Origin: Caballeronia sp. TF1N1
GTDB taxonomy: Bacteria; Pseudomonadota; Gammaproteobacteria; Burkholderiales; Burkholderiaceae
Assembly (NCBI RefSeq): GCF_022878925.1
Contig: NZ_CP084626.1
Span: 930,001 to 994,000 of the forward strand
Reading direction: 5' to 3'
DNA length: 64,000 bases
Shown: positions 15,956 through 24,698 of the stretch, piece after piece
Numbering within the stretch: position 1 is the first letter of the stretch
How the letters are laid out: the number at the start of each line of letters is the position of its first letter
Program-made: the position numbers and the translations under genes
The notes under the pieces: model-generated
Database searches by the model: none
The model's input: only the letters and a program-made list of their open reading frames with translations
What the model was told of the DNA's origin: nothing

Positions 15956-18004
15956 ATGACCACGAAAAAATCCAGCGCGGCCGAGTCAGGCACGCAACAC
16001 CGCGCAGCGCAACGAGCGCGCGCGATGAGCGCGAAAGCGGCCGGCTACAGCGAAGCATCGATCAAGGTTCTCAAGGGGCTCGAGCCGGTCAAGCAGCGGC
16101 CCGGCATGTACACGCGCACAGAGAACCCGCTGCATATCATTCAAGAAGTCATCGACAACGCGTCCGACGAGGCGCTCGGCGGCTACGGCAAGCAGATCAC
16201 CGTCACGCTTCATACGGACAACTCCGTGTCCGTCGAGGACGACGGCCGTGGCATTCCGTTCGGCTTGCATCCGGAAGAAGGCGTGCCGGTGGTCGAAATC
16301 GTGTTCACGCGTTTGCACGCGGGCGGCAAGTTCGACAAGGCCGCGGGCGGCGCCTACACGTTTTCCGGCGGGCTGCACGGCGTGGGCGTTTCGGTCACGA
16401 ACGCGCTTGCCACGCGCCTCGAAGTCACGGTCTGGCGCGACAACAAGATCGCGCAACTGGCGTTCGCCAATGGCGACGTCATCGAGCAACTCGTCACGCG
16501 CCCCGGCGACCGGGGCGCGAAAAAGACGGGCACGCGCGTGCGCGCCTGGCCCAATCCCAAATACTTCGATTCCCCGAATTTCCCGCTCGGCGAACTGCAG
16601 CGCCTGTTGCGCTCGAAAGCCGTCTTGCTGCCGGGTGTGGAAGTGGCGCTCGTCATCGAGAAAACGGGCGAACGGCAATCGTGGCGATACGAAGACGGTT
16701 TGCGCGGCTATCTGCTCGAAGGCATGGGCGGCAGCGACTTGCTGATCCCGCTTTTCGAAGGCGAACGTTTCGCGGAAAGCTCGCGTTCCAGCGAGGAAAC
16801 CTTCGCCGAAGGCGAGGGCGCGTCGTGGGTCGTCGCGTGGAGCGAGGAAGGGCCGCTTCTGCGTGAGTCCTACGTCAATCTGATCCCGACGCCCGCGGGC
16901 GGCACGCACGAATCCGGCCTGCGCGACGGGCTCTTTCAGGCGGTTAAAAGTTTCGTCGAGCTTCATAACCTTCAGCCGAAGGGCGTGAAACTTCTCGCCG
17001 AGGACGTGTTCGCGCGCGTGTCGTTCGTGCTCTCTGCGAAAGTGCTCGATCCGCAGTTCCAAGGCCAGATCAAGGAACGCCTGAACAGTCGCGATGCCGT
17101 GAAACTCGTTTCGTCGTTCTCGCGTCCGGCGCTCGAATTGTGGCTCAACCAGCACGTGGAATACGGCAAGAAGCTCGCGGAACTGGTGATTCGCCAGGCG
17201 CAGGCGCGTACACGTGCCGGGCAGAAGGTCGAGAAGCGCAAGAGTTCGGGCGTCGCGGTGCTGCCGGGCAAGCTGACGGATTGCGAATCGACGGATATCG
17301 CGCGTAACGAACTCTTTCTCGTCGAGGGCGATTCGGCGGGCGGCTCCGCGAAAATGGGCCGCGACAAGGAGTTCCAGGCCATTCTGCCCTTGCGCGGCAA
17401 GGTGTTGAACACGTGGGAAACGGAACGCGACCGGCTTTTCGCGAACAACGAAGTGCATGACATCGCCGTGGCGATCGGCGTCGATCCGCATAGTCCGGAC
17501 GACAAGATCGACCTGTCGAATCTGCGCTACGGCAAGATCTGCATTCTCTCGGACGCGGACGTCGACGGCTCGCACATTCAGGTGCTCTTGCTCACGCTCT
17601 TCTTCAAGCACTTCCCGCAACTGATCGAACGCGGTCACGTGCATGTGGCGCGTCCGCCGCTCTTTCGTGTCGATGCCCCTGCGCGCGGCAAGAAGCCCGC
17701 GCAGAAACTCTACGCGCTCGACGAAGGCGAACTCGAAGCCATTTTAGACAAGCTGCGCAAGGACGGCGTGCGCGAAACCGCATGGACCATCAGCCGCTTC
17801 AAGGGCCTCGGCGAAATGAGCGCGGAACAGCTCTGGGACACGACCATGAACCCCGACACGCGCCGTTTGCTGCCGGTCGGCCTGGGCGATCTCGGCTTCG
17901 ATCTCACCGTCTCGCGCATGACCATGCTGATGGGCAAGGGCGAAGCCGCGTCGCGCAGAAGCTGGCTCGAAGAGAAGGGCAACGAAGTGGAAGCGGACAT
18001 CTGA
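15956..18004 (+). CDS. parE: DNA topoisomerase IV subunit B
   Basis: A 682-residue GHKL ATPase subunit. Landmarks in order: KQRPGMYTR, IIQEVIDNASDEALGGYGK (ATP-binding Asn/Asp), VEDDGRGIPFG, GLHGVGVSVTNAL, and the TOPRIM motif FLVEGDSAGGSAKMGRD with the later DADVDGSHIQVLLLT. With ParC it decatenates daughter chromosomes. ParE rather than GyrB is supported by the RPGMYTRTENPLH start and the parC gene 65 bases downstream. The ATG at 15956 was preferred (an in-frame start exists at 15911); no strong ribosome binding site marks it, so ATG 15935 or 16025 are alternatives. Confidence 0.95.
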   Translation: MTTKKSSAAESGTQHRAAQRARAMSAKAAGYSEASIKVLKGLEPVKQRPGMYTRTENPLHIIQEVIDNASDEALGGYGKQITVTLHTDNSVSVEDDGRGIPFGLHPEEGVPVVEIVFTRLHAGGKFDKAAGGAYTFSGGLHGVGVSVTNALATRLEVTVWRDNKIAQLAFANGDVIEQLVTRPGDRGAKKTGTRVRAWPNPKYFDSPNFPLGELQRLLRSKAVLLPGVEVALVIEKTGERQSWRYEDGLRGYLLEGMGGSDLLIPLFEGERFAESSRSSEETFAEGEGASWVVAWSEEGPLLRESYVNLIPTPAGGTHESGLRDGLFQAVKSFVELHNLQPKGVKLLAEDVFARVSFVLSAKVLDPQFQGQIKERLNSRDAVKLVSSFSRPALELWLNQHVEYGKKLAELVIRQAQARTRAGQKVEKRKSSGVAVLPGKLTDCESTDIARNELFLVEGDSAGGSAKMGRDKEFQAILPLRGKVLNTWETERDRLFANNEVHDIAVAIGVDPHSPDDKIDLSNLRYGKICILSDADVDGSHIQVLLLTLFFKHFPQLIERGHVHVARPPLFRVDAPARGKKPAQKLYALDEGELEAILDKLRKDGVRETAWTISRFKGLGEMSAEQLWDTTMNPDTRRLLPVGLGDLGFDLTVSRMTMLMGKGEAASRRSWLEEKGNEVEADI

Positions 18005-18069
18005 GCCTCGCAATCTGGCCCATAGCGCCCGCATGCAACGCGCCCTGAACGCATAACAACGGATATTCG

Positions 18070-20388
18070 ATGGGAATCACAGACGATCTCTTCGCCGATC
18101 AGCAAGCAGCACCGGAAGGCGAACAACTCACACTCGGCGATTACGCCGAACGCGCTTATCTCGACTACGCGGTGAGCGTGGTCAAGGGCCGCGCGCTGCC
18201 CGACGTGTGCGACGGGCAAAAGCCCGTGCAGCGCCGCATCCTCTACGCGATGAGCGAGATGGGGCTCGCCTCGGGCGCGAAGCCGGTGAAGTCGGCCCGC
18301 GTGGTCGGCGACGTGCTCGGCAAGTATCACCCACACGGCGACCAGTCCGCCTACGACGCGCTCGTGCGTCTCGCGCAGGACTTTTCGATGCGCTATCCGC
18401 TCATCGACGGTCAGGGCAATTTCGGCTCGCGCGACGGCGATGGCGCGGCAGCCATGCGCTACACCGAAGCGCGTCTCACGCCCATTGCGCGCCTTTTGCT
18501 CGATGAAATCGATCAGGGCACCGTCGATTTCATGCCGAACTACGACGGTTCGTTCGAAGAGCCGAAGCTCTTGCCCGCGCGTCTGCCGTTCTTGTTGCTG
18601 AATGGCGCATCGGGCATTGCGGTGGGTCTCGCGACCGAGATTCCCTCGCACAATCTACGCGAAGTGGCGCAGGCCGCCGTCGCGATGATCCGCGACCCGA
18701 AACTCGGCCATGCCGGCGTGATGGAAAAGCTGAACGGCCCGGACTTTCCGGGCGGCGGGCAGATCATCTCGAGTCACGCGGAAATCTCGACGGCCTACGA
18801 GACCGGACGCGGCAGCCTTAAAGTGCGCGCCCGCTGGAAGATCGAGGAACTCGCGCGCGGTCAGTGGCAACTCGTCATTACCGAATTGCCGCCGAGCACG
18901 TCCGGACAGAAGGTTCTCGAAGAAATCGAGGAGCTCACCAACCCGAAGATCAAGCTCGGCAAGAAGACGCTCACGCCCGACCAGTTGCAGACCAAGCAGA
19001 CACTGCTCGGCTTGCTCGACACCGTGCGCGACGAGTCCGGCAAGGACGCGCCCGTGCGGCTCGTATTCGAGCCGAAGTCGAGCCGTATCGACCAGACCGA
19101 ATTCGTGCATTCGCTGCTCGCGCATACGAGCCTCGAATCGAACGCGGCGATCAACCTGGTGATGGTCGGCGCGGATGGCCGGCCGCGGCAAAAGGGCATC
19201 GTCGAAATCTTGCACGAGTGGGTCGGCTTCCGCTTCGTGACGGTGACGCGCCGCACGCAGCATCGGCTGAACAAGGTGAACGACCGCATCCATATTCTCG
19301 AAGGGCGGATGATCGTCTTCCTGAATATCGACGAGGTCATTCGCATCATCCGCGAGGCGGACGAGCCGAAGCAGGCGCTGATCCAGCGCTTCAACCTGTC
19401 GGACCGGCAGGCGGAAGACATCCTCGAAATCCGCTTGCGTCAGTTGGCGCGGCTCGAAGCGATCAAGATCGAGCAGGAGCTGGCCGACCTCGGCACCGAG
19501 AAGACGAAGCTCGAAGAGTTGCTCAATAGCGATGCCGCGATGAAGCGTCTGCTCATCAAGGAAATCGAGTCGGACGCGAAGCAATATGGCGACGATCGCC
19601 GCACGCTGATTCAGCAGGAAAAGCGCGCGACCTTCGAAGTGCGCGTGGTCGACGAACCGGTGACGGTGGTCGTCTCGCAGCGTGGCTGGGTGCGCGCGCT
19701 GAAAGGCCACGGACTCGATCCGGCGGGTTTCACCTTCAAGGCGGGCGACAGTCTTTACGCGGTGTTCCAGGCGCGCACGCCGGACACGCTCATCGCTTGG
19801 GGCAGCAACGGGCGCGTGTATTCCGTGGCGGTCGCGTTGCTGCCGGGCGGCCGTGGCGACGGCGTGCCGGTCACGTCGCTGATCGAACTGGAGTCGGGCT
19901 CGCACTTGCTGCATTACTTCGCGGCGACGGCGGAGCAGCCGTTGCTGCTGGCATCGAGCAATGGCTTTGGCTTCATGGCGAAGCTCGGCGACATGGTGAG
20001 CCGCAACAAGGCGGGCAAGGCGTTCATGACGATCGACGAGGGCGCATTGCCGCTTGCGCCGATGCCGGTCGTGCCGGGCGCGAACTATGTCGCGTGTTTA
20101 TCTAGCACGGGGCGACTGCTCGTGTTCGGCATGGACGAGATGAAGACGCTCTCGGGCGGCGGACGCGGCGTGATTCTGATGGCGCTCGATCCGAAGGAAA
20201 CCTTGCGTCAGGCGCTTGCCATCGATGCACGCGGCGTGGTGATGATCGGCACCGGACGCGGCGGCAAGCCGAAGGACGAGAAGCTGTCGGGCTCGCAGTT
20301 GCAATTGCATCTGGGCAAGCGGGCGAGAAAGGGCAGGACGCCGGATGGGACGTTGAAGGTCGCGGAGTTGAGGCCGGTGTTCGAGTGA
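18070..20388 (+). CDS. parC: DNA topoisomerase IV subunit A
   Basis: A 772-residue type IIA topoisomerase subunit. The N-terminal [20 protein letters not shown] and [20 protein letters not shown] are classic, the quinolone-resistance region reads [19 protein letters not shown], and the catalytic tyrosine is Y131 in [11 protein letters not shown] long coiled coil (residues 420-510) and a C-terminal beta-pinwheel with repeats such as [14 protein letters not shown] follow. The length matches ParC rather than GyrA (about 870), and it follows parE in the same direction. Confidence 0.95.
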   Translation: MGITDDLFADQQAAPEGEQLTLGDYAERAYLDYAVSVVKGRALPDVCDGQKPVQRRILYAMSEMGLASGAKPVKSARVVGDVLGKYHPHGDQSAYDALVRLAQDFSMRYPLIDGQGNFGSRDGDGAAAMRYTEARLTPIARLLLDEIDQGTVDFMPNYDGSFEEPKLLPARLPFLLLNGASGIAVGLATEIPSHNLREVAQAAVAMIRDPKLGHAGVMEKLNGPDFPGGGQIISSHAEISTAYETGRGSLKVRARWKIEELARGQWQLVITELPPSTSGQKVLEEIEELTNPKIKLGKKTLTPDQLQTKQTLLGLLDTVRDESGKDAPVRLVFEPKSSRIDQTEFVHSLLAHTSLESNAAINLVMVGADGRPRQKGIVEILHEWVGFRFVTVTRRTQHRLNKVNDRIHILEGRMIVFLNIDEVIRIIREADEPKQALIQRFNLSDRQAEDILEIRLRQLARLEAIKIEQELADLGTEKTKLEELLNSDAAMKRLLIKEIESDAKQYGDDRRTLIQQEKRATFEVRVVDEPVTVVVSQRGWVRALKGHGLDPAGFTFKAGDSLYAVFQARTPDTLIAWGSNGRVYSVAVALLPGGRGDGVPVTSLIELESGSHLLHYFAATAEQPLLLASSNGFGFMAKLGDMVSRNKAGKAFMTIDEGALPLAPMPVVPGANYVACLSSTGRLLVFGMDEMKTLSGGGRGVILMALDPKETLRQALAIDARGVVMIGTGRGGKPKDEKLSGSQLQLHLGKRARKGRTPDGTLKVAELRPVFE

Positions 20389-20441
20389 GGGCAGAGGAAG
20401 TTGCGCGATGCCTTAAGCGATACGTCGCGCACATGTCTGAC

Positions 20442-20478
20442 ACGCCTCGTCGCGATCATGCGTCGGGGCGTTTTCTTT
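20442..20478 (+). terminator. Probable intrinsic terminator after parC
   Basis: ACGCCTCG at 20442-20449 pairs with CGGGGCGT at 20464-20471 (one wobble), followed by TTTTCTTTT. It lies about 55 bases after the parC stop and before the next gene. Confidence 0.6.
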
Positions 20479-20555
20479 TCGTTTGTCGACCGCTGTCCGG
20501 AACTGACACTGCGGCGCTCAAGTCGAATGCCCAATTCAAGAACAGTTGGAATCCC

Positions 20556-21014
20556 ATGACCCACGCCATCGAAGCCGCCCTTTTCCTGCACCTGCTCGGT
20601 GTCGCCATATGGATAGGCGGGATGGTCTTCGCGCATTTCTGCCTGCGCCCGGCGCTCGGCGATCTCACGCCGCAATTGCGCCTGCCGCTCTGGGAAGCCG
20701 TGTTCGCACGCTTCTTCAACTGGGTCGCGGGGTCGGTGCTCGTGATTCTGCTCACGGGCGGCTTCCTGCTGTGGCAGTTCGGCGGTGGTCACGCGGCGTG
20801 GCCGCTGCACGCCATGGCAGGGCTCGGCATCGTGATGATGCTGATCTTCGGGCACATCCGCTTCGGCGTGTTTCCGCGCATCCGTCGCGCGGTGCAGGCG
20901 CAGAACTGGCCCGATGGCGCGCGCGCCGTGGGCACGGTGCGGCGCCTCGTCGTGATCAACCTGGTATTGGGCGTGGTGACGATCGGTACTGCCGTCTTGT
21001 CGCGCGGCTTTTGA
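20556..21014 (+). CDS. CopD-family membrane protein
   Basis: A 152-residue integral membrane protein with four predicted helices: AALFLHLLGVAIWIGGMVFAH, WVAGSVLVILLTGGFLLWQF, LHAMAGLGIVMMLIFGHIRF and LVVINLVLGVVTIGTAVLSR. HLLGVAIWIGGMVF with its histidine is the signature of the CopD domain, found in copper-resistance and heme-like membrane proteins. It stands alone, without a copC or copA neighbour, so a copper role is not proven. The ATG at 20556 was chosen because upstream in-frame sequence overlaps the parC terminator. Its stop is only 3 bases from the stop of the convergent gene. Confidence 0.8.
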   Translation: MTHAIEAALFLHLLGVAIWIGGMVFAHFCLRPALGDLTPQLRLPLWEAVFARFFNWVAGSVLVILLTGGFLLWQFGGGHAAWPLHAMAGLGIVMMLIFGHIRFGVFPRIRRAVQAQNWPDGARAVGTVRRLVVINLVLGVVTIGTAVLSRGF

Positions 21015-21017
21015 GTC

Positions 21018-23510
21018 TCAAACGCCGCGTTCGTCGCTCAGCGCGGGACTCGGCGGCTCTTGACCCGCATGGCCCGCATCTTTCTCCGAGCGTGGCATGA
21101 CCTCTCGTGTCAAGCCGCATACGCCAAAGCGGTCGAGCAAGGCCTGCACGCCATCCGCCGGGACGGGCCGCGAGAACAGGAAGCCTTGCGCTTCCACCGG
21201 ACCGAGCGCCGCGAGCCACACGATCTGCTCTTCGCGTTCCGTGCCTTCCACGACCACCGTCAGGCCGAGTGAACGCGCGAGATTCACGATGGCCGACACC
21301 ATCACGCACACGCTGCGGTCTTCGGGAATCGCCTGGATGAAGGAGCGATCGACCTTCAAGGTATCCACCGAAAAACGGTTCAGATACGACAGCGACGAAT
21401 AGCCCGTGCCGAAGTCGTCCAGCGCGATACGCACGCCAAGACGCTTCAACGCCATGATCTTTTCCTGCACGAGCTCGGGGTATTCAACCATCACGGTTTC
21501 GGTGATCTCGAGTTCGAGCTTGTCCGACGGAATGCCGCTCGCCTCGATGGATCGCGCCACCGTCTCAAGCAAGTCTCCCCGCCAGAATTGCACGGCCGAT
21601 ATGTTCACCGCGAGCGACAAGCCGGTGTAGCCCTCGCGCTGCCATTGCGCGAGCTGCATGCAGGCCGTGTGAACCACGAAGTCGCCCACCGCGACGATCA
21701 AGCCGGTCGACTCCGCAACCGGAATGAATTCGTTGGCGGGAATCAGCCCATGCTGCGGATGATTCCAGCGCACGAGCGCCTCGAACCCGGTAATGCAGCG
21801 CCTCGCCAGATCGATCTTCGGCTGATACACGAGAAAGAGCTGCTGCTCCGTCAACGCGACGCGCAACTGCTGCTCCCACTTCATCAGATGATCCGCGCGA
21901 TGCGACAACTGCGGCGAATAGAACTGATAGCAGTTCTTGCCCGCGTCCTTCGCGCTGTACATCGCGAGATCGGCCTTCTTCAGCAGATCGATCTCGCTTT
22001 CGTTCGATACCGAAAAGAGCGCAATGCCGATGCTCGCGTGCAGCACGAACGCACTGCCGCGCACATCGAACGGCGTGGCGAACATGGTCGAGATGTCGTC
22101 GGCGAGCGTGATCGCGCGCTGCTCCACTTCCTCGCCCTTGACGACCACCACGAACTCGTCGCCGCCGATACGCGACAGCGTGCCGCTTTGTCCGACGGTT
22201 TCGGCGAGACGCGACGCCGTCATCTGCAGGACGATATCGCCCGCGTTGTGGCCGAGCGTGTCGTTGACGGTCTTGAAGTTGTCGAGGTCGATGAAGAGCA
22301 GCGCAAGCCGCCCGATGTTCTCGGTGTGCGCCACGTCCTGCCGCAGCCCGCGCAGAGTCGAATAGCGATTACGCAAGCCTGTCAGCAAATCGTATTCGAC
22401 GAGATGCGTCATCTCGCGCTCGCGCCCGAGCAGCTTGCCGATGAGACCCGTGGCGACCGCGAAGAAGCCCAGCATCGCGAGCGAGATGAAGCCCGCCATC
22501 AGCAGATACACGTTGCGCGTGTGATTGAAGTCGACGAGTTCCTCGCGCTCCGAAAGGCCGACGAGCACGCCGAGCGGATAGCCGTCGATATGCCGGTAAG
22601 ACACGATGCGCCTCACGCCGTCGATCGGATCGACATAGATGCCCGACGCGTGCTCCGAGGTCGGATACACGCCGCTCGCACTGAACTCGCCGTGGACGGG
22701 GCCGCTCGCGTTGCGCGCGCCGCTGCCCTTGGCCACGGCGTTCGGCGCGCGTGCGTCGGAGGCCGCAGACGAAGCGCCAGAGGCGCCGGATACGCCAGCT
22801 ACGCCAGAAGTGCCCGCGCCGCCGCCCGTACTGCGCGCGAGCACCGAGCCGTTGTCGGACACGACCGCGATCACGCCTTCATGCCCGATGGAGGCGACGT
22901 TATAGAAATCGCTCGTGAAGTACGCCGGGTCTTCCGAAACGACGACCACGCCCGCGAACGAGCCATCGGAGTGATTCAACCGCCGCGTGATCTGCAGCGT
23001 CCAGATGCCGGAGACGCGTCCGCGCACAGGCCGGCTGATATAGAGCAGGTCGTCGTTGGAGTGGACGTGAACCTTGAAGTGCTCGCGATCCGACAAGTCG
23101 ATGGGCTTCGGATGCGGATCGGCCGTCGTGGCGATGAGCGCGCCGTGTTCGTCGATGAGCGAGACTTGCACGAGCGTGTCGCTCTGCACGACGCCTTTGT
23201 CCACGGTCGCGATGAGATCGAACTCGCTGGGCGACTTCTCGTATTCGTACTTGACGAAGCGCGTGATCTGATCGACCTGATGGATCGCCTTGATCGTGTG
23301 CTGTTCGAGCGCGGAGGAGAGGATGGCGGCGGACGCCATGGATTCGTGCGTGGTGGATTCACGTTCCACCGAGAGCCGCGTGAAGATCACGGCCCACAAC
23401 GACACCAGCACCAGTGTGCCGAGCACGGGAATGAGCAGCAGTGCGCGCCGCCGCCGCGCGCCCGGTGTCACGGAGCGCGCGGCGCTGGCCTTGATGCGCG
23501 AGCGCTTCAT
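21018..23510 (-). CDS. Cache-GGDEF-EAL bifunctional cyclic-di-GMP enzyme
   Basis: An 830-residue membrane protein. An N-terminal helix (LLLIPVLGTLVLVSLWAVIF) and a second (VYLLMAGFISLAMLGFFAVATGLIG, about 340-365) flank a periplasmic dCACHE-like sensor domain. The GGDEF domain contains intact RIGGDEF at about residues 446-452 and DLDNFKTVNDTLGH. The EAL domain keeps FEALVRW, LEITETVM, DDFGTGYSS, LKVDRSFI, VVEGTE and EAQGFLF, so phosphodiesterase residues look complete. Both activities are therefore possible. The sensor carries an unusual Gly/Ser/Ala-rich insert. The start at MKRSRIKAS (23510) is preferred over an in-frame extension to 23699 that has no family similarity; no clear ribosome binding site is seen. 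Confidence 0.9.
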   Translation of the reverse strand: MKRSRIKASAARSVTPGARRRRALLLIPVLGTLVLVSLWAVIFTRLSVERESTTHESMASAAILSSALEQHTIKAIHQVDQITRFVKYEYEKSPSEFDLIATVDKGVVQSDTLVQVSLIDEHGALIATTADPHPKPIDLSDREHFKVHVHSNDDLLYISRPVRGRVSGIWTLQITRRLNHSDGSFAGVVVVSEDPAYFTSDFYNVASIGHEGVIAVVSDNGSVLARSTGGGAGTSGVAGVSGASGASSAASDARAPNAVAKGSGARNASGPVHGEFSASGVYPTSEHASGIYVDPIDGVRRIVSYRHIDGYPLGVLVGLSEREELVDFNHTRNVYLLMAGFISLAMLGFFAVATGLIGKLLGREREMTHLVEYDLLTGLRNRYSTLRGLRQDVAHTENIGRLALLFIDLDNFKTVNDTLGHNAGDIVLQMTASRLAETVGQSGTLSRIGGDEFVVVVKGEEVEQRAITLADDISTMFATPFDVRGSAFVLHASIGIALFSVSNESEIDLLKKADLAMYSAKDAGKNCYQFYSPQLSHRADHLMKWEQQLRVALTEQQLFLVYQPKIDLARRCITGFEALVRWNHPQHGLIPANEFIPVAESTGLIVAVGDFVVHTACMQLAQWQREGYTGLSLAVNISAVQFWRGDLLETVARSIEASGIPSDKLELEITETVMVEYPELVQEKIMALKRLGVRIALDDFGTGYSSLSYLNRFSVDTLKVDRSFIQAIPEDRSVCVMVSAIVNLARSLGLTVVVEGTEREEQIVWLAALGPVEAQGFLFSRPVPADGVQALLDRFGVCGLTREVMPRSEKDAGHAGQEPPSPALSDERGV

Positions 23511-24105
23511 GGAAGGCGTGGGCCCGCGAGGGCATGCAACGCTTCGGCTGACGAAGAGCACGAGAGGTTGCAAGCTGCCGAGCGCGCGATGTGTATGAAG
23601 CGGACCATGTCTTCTTGCGTTGAGGCGAAACGAGCCACTATACCGCGCGAGTTGGGCGACCACGCTTCGAACGACGATGCATGGCGAATCTGGCGCCATG
23701 CGCTTCGCGTGAAAAGCGTTCGGCGCCCGGCGGTTACTTGAAGCCGTGCGGCAACTGAAGCAACTACAACACGGATTTGACGATGAGGGTGCGACTTATC
23801 TGACAGCATACGTTTGCGCCGAAGCGCAAGCGGCTGAATACGACACGAATCGCGCTCGAGCTTTTGTGGTCCCCGATTGTTCAGATATTAGCGAACAGAC
23901 CCGAGTTCGGAAAGGGGCGTCGCCAAGGGGTATACGCGTGGCACGACTTGCCGATGAACCCACGTCCCGCAAGCAAAATGTGCCATCGAATATCGTAACG
24001 AAATGGCTGCCGATGCCTGCCGACGAATCGTTTCGGCAGGCGCGAATGCATCGGCGAGGCGCTTTCGCCGCGCATGCGTCTTCAGCCGTTCTTGGCAAGT
24101 GTGCA
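23511..24105. other. Intergenic region with nested inverted repeats
   Basis: Almost 600 bases without a convincing gene between two minus-strand genes. Short reading frames here have Burkholderia-unlike protein composition. GC falls between about 23740 and 23900, which should contain the promoter of the GGDEF-EAL gene. At 24009-24055 nested inverted repeats occur: outer GCCGATGC / GCATCGGC and inner CCTGCCGA / TCGGCAGG, followed at once by a GGCG-CTTT-CGCC mini-hairpin. This could be a structured RNA or operator; see findings. Confidence 0.45.
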
Positions 24106-24138
24106 AACAAAAAACCCGGCGCCTGATGACGCCGGGTT
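24106..24138 (-). terminator. Intrinsic terminator of the ridA-like gene
   Basis: Read on the minus strand, AACCCGGCG and CGCCGGGTT form a perfect 9-bp stem with an 8-base loop, followed by six T residues (A-tract at 24106-24114 on the plus strand). It lies 45 bases after the stop codon at 24183. Confidence 0.85.
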
Positions 24139-24154
24139 CTTGCAATGTTACGGC

Positions 24155-24182
24155 GGCGAAGGCGAAGGCGAAGGCGAAGGCG
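24155..24182 (+). repeat. Hexanucleotide tandem repeat (GGCGAA)n
   Basis: Four full and one partial copies of GGCGAA lie directly next to the stop codon of the RidA gene, between it and its terminator. Such repeats can vary in number by slippage; here it would not change the protein. Confidence 0.8.
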
Positions 24183-24644
24183 TCAGGCCACTTCGGCGAT
24201 CAGTTCGATTTCCACGCATGCGCCAAGCGGAATCTGCGCCACGCCGAAGGCCGAACGCGCGTGCTTGCCGGCATCGCCGAAAATATCCGCGATGAGTTCG
24301 GACGCGCCGTTGGTGACGAGATGCTGCTCGGTGAAGTCTGGCGTCGAATTGACGAGGCTCATTACCTTGACGATACGGCGCACGCGGTTAAGGTCGCCCA
24401 CATGCGCGTGCAGCGTCGCGATCAGGTCGATGGCCACGTTGCGCGCGGCGGCCTTGCCTTCTTCGGTGGAAAGCGTGTCGCCGAGCTTGCCCGTATAAAC
24501 CTTGCCGTCTTTCTTGGCAATGTGTCCCGACAGATAAACCGTGTTGCCGCTCTGCGCGCTCATCACGTAGGCGGCGGCGGGCGCGCCCGCGGTGGGCAGG
24601 TCGATACCGAGTTCCTTCAGCTTGTCGTAAACGTTGGATGCCAT
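24183..24644 (-). CDS. RidA family imine/enamine deaminase-like protein
   Basis: A 153-residue YjgF/YER057c/UK114 protein. Rid proteins hydrolyse the reactive enamine/imine intermediates released by PLP enzymes. The C-terminal signature ARSAFGVAQIPLGACVEIEL keeps the arginine (R130) equivalent to the catalytic Arg105 of E. coli RidA, and GNTVYLSGHIA and ELIADIFGDAGKHA are family motifs. At 153 residues it belongs to a longer subgroup than canonical 128-residue RidA. The ATG at 24644 has AGGAG 7 bases upstream. It starts 54 bases after a PLP-dependent aminotransferase on the same strand, which fits a housekeeping partnership. Confidence 0.9.
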   Translation of the reverse strand: MASNVYDKLKELGIDLPTAGAPAAAYVMSAQSGNTVYLSGHIAKKDGKVYTGKLGDTLSTEEGKAAARNVAIDLIATLHAHVGDLNRVRRIVKVMSLVNSTPDFTEQHLVTNGASELIADIFGDAGKHARSAFGVAQIPLGACVEIELIAEVA

Positions 24645-24698
24645 CGATGACTCCTGGAGTGAATTGAAGCGCGACGCCAATGAAGCGCCGCGCGTGGA

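Noticed and set aside
15986..17644. 552-codon open frame on the minus strand
   Set aside because: Antisense to parE, which carries all topoisomerase motifs; similar shadows over parC and uup were rejected likewise.
22790..22830. Repeat-like stretch considered as CRISPR or minisatellite
   Set aside because: It is coding low-complexity sequence without spacers of uniform length.
21588..23741. 717-codon open frame on the plus strand
   Set aside because: Antisense to the GGDEF-EAL gene, whose conserved motifs are unmistakable; the frame's product looks like a shadow.
23890..24000. Possible c-di-GMP riboswitch near the GGDEF-EAL gene
   Set aside because: The conserved GEMM core sequences are not present and the orientation does not fit.
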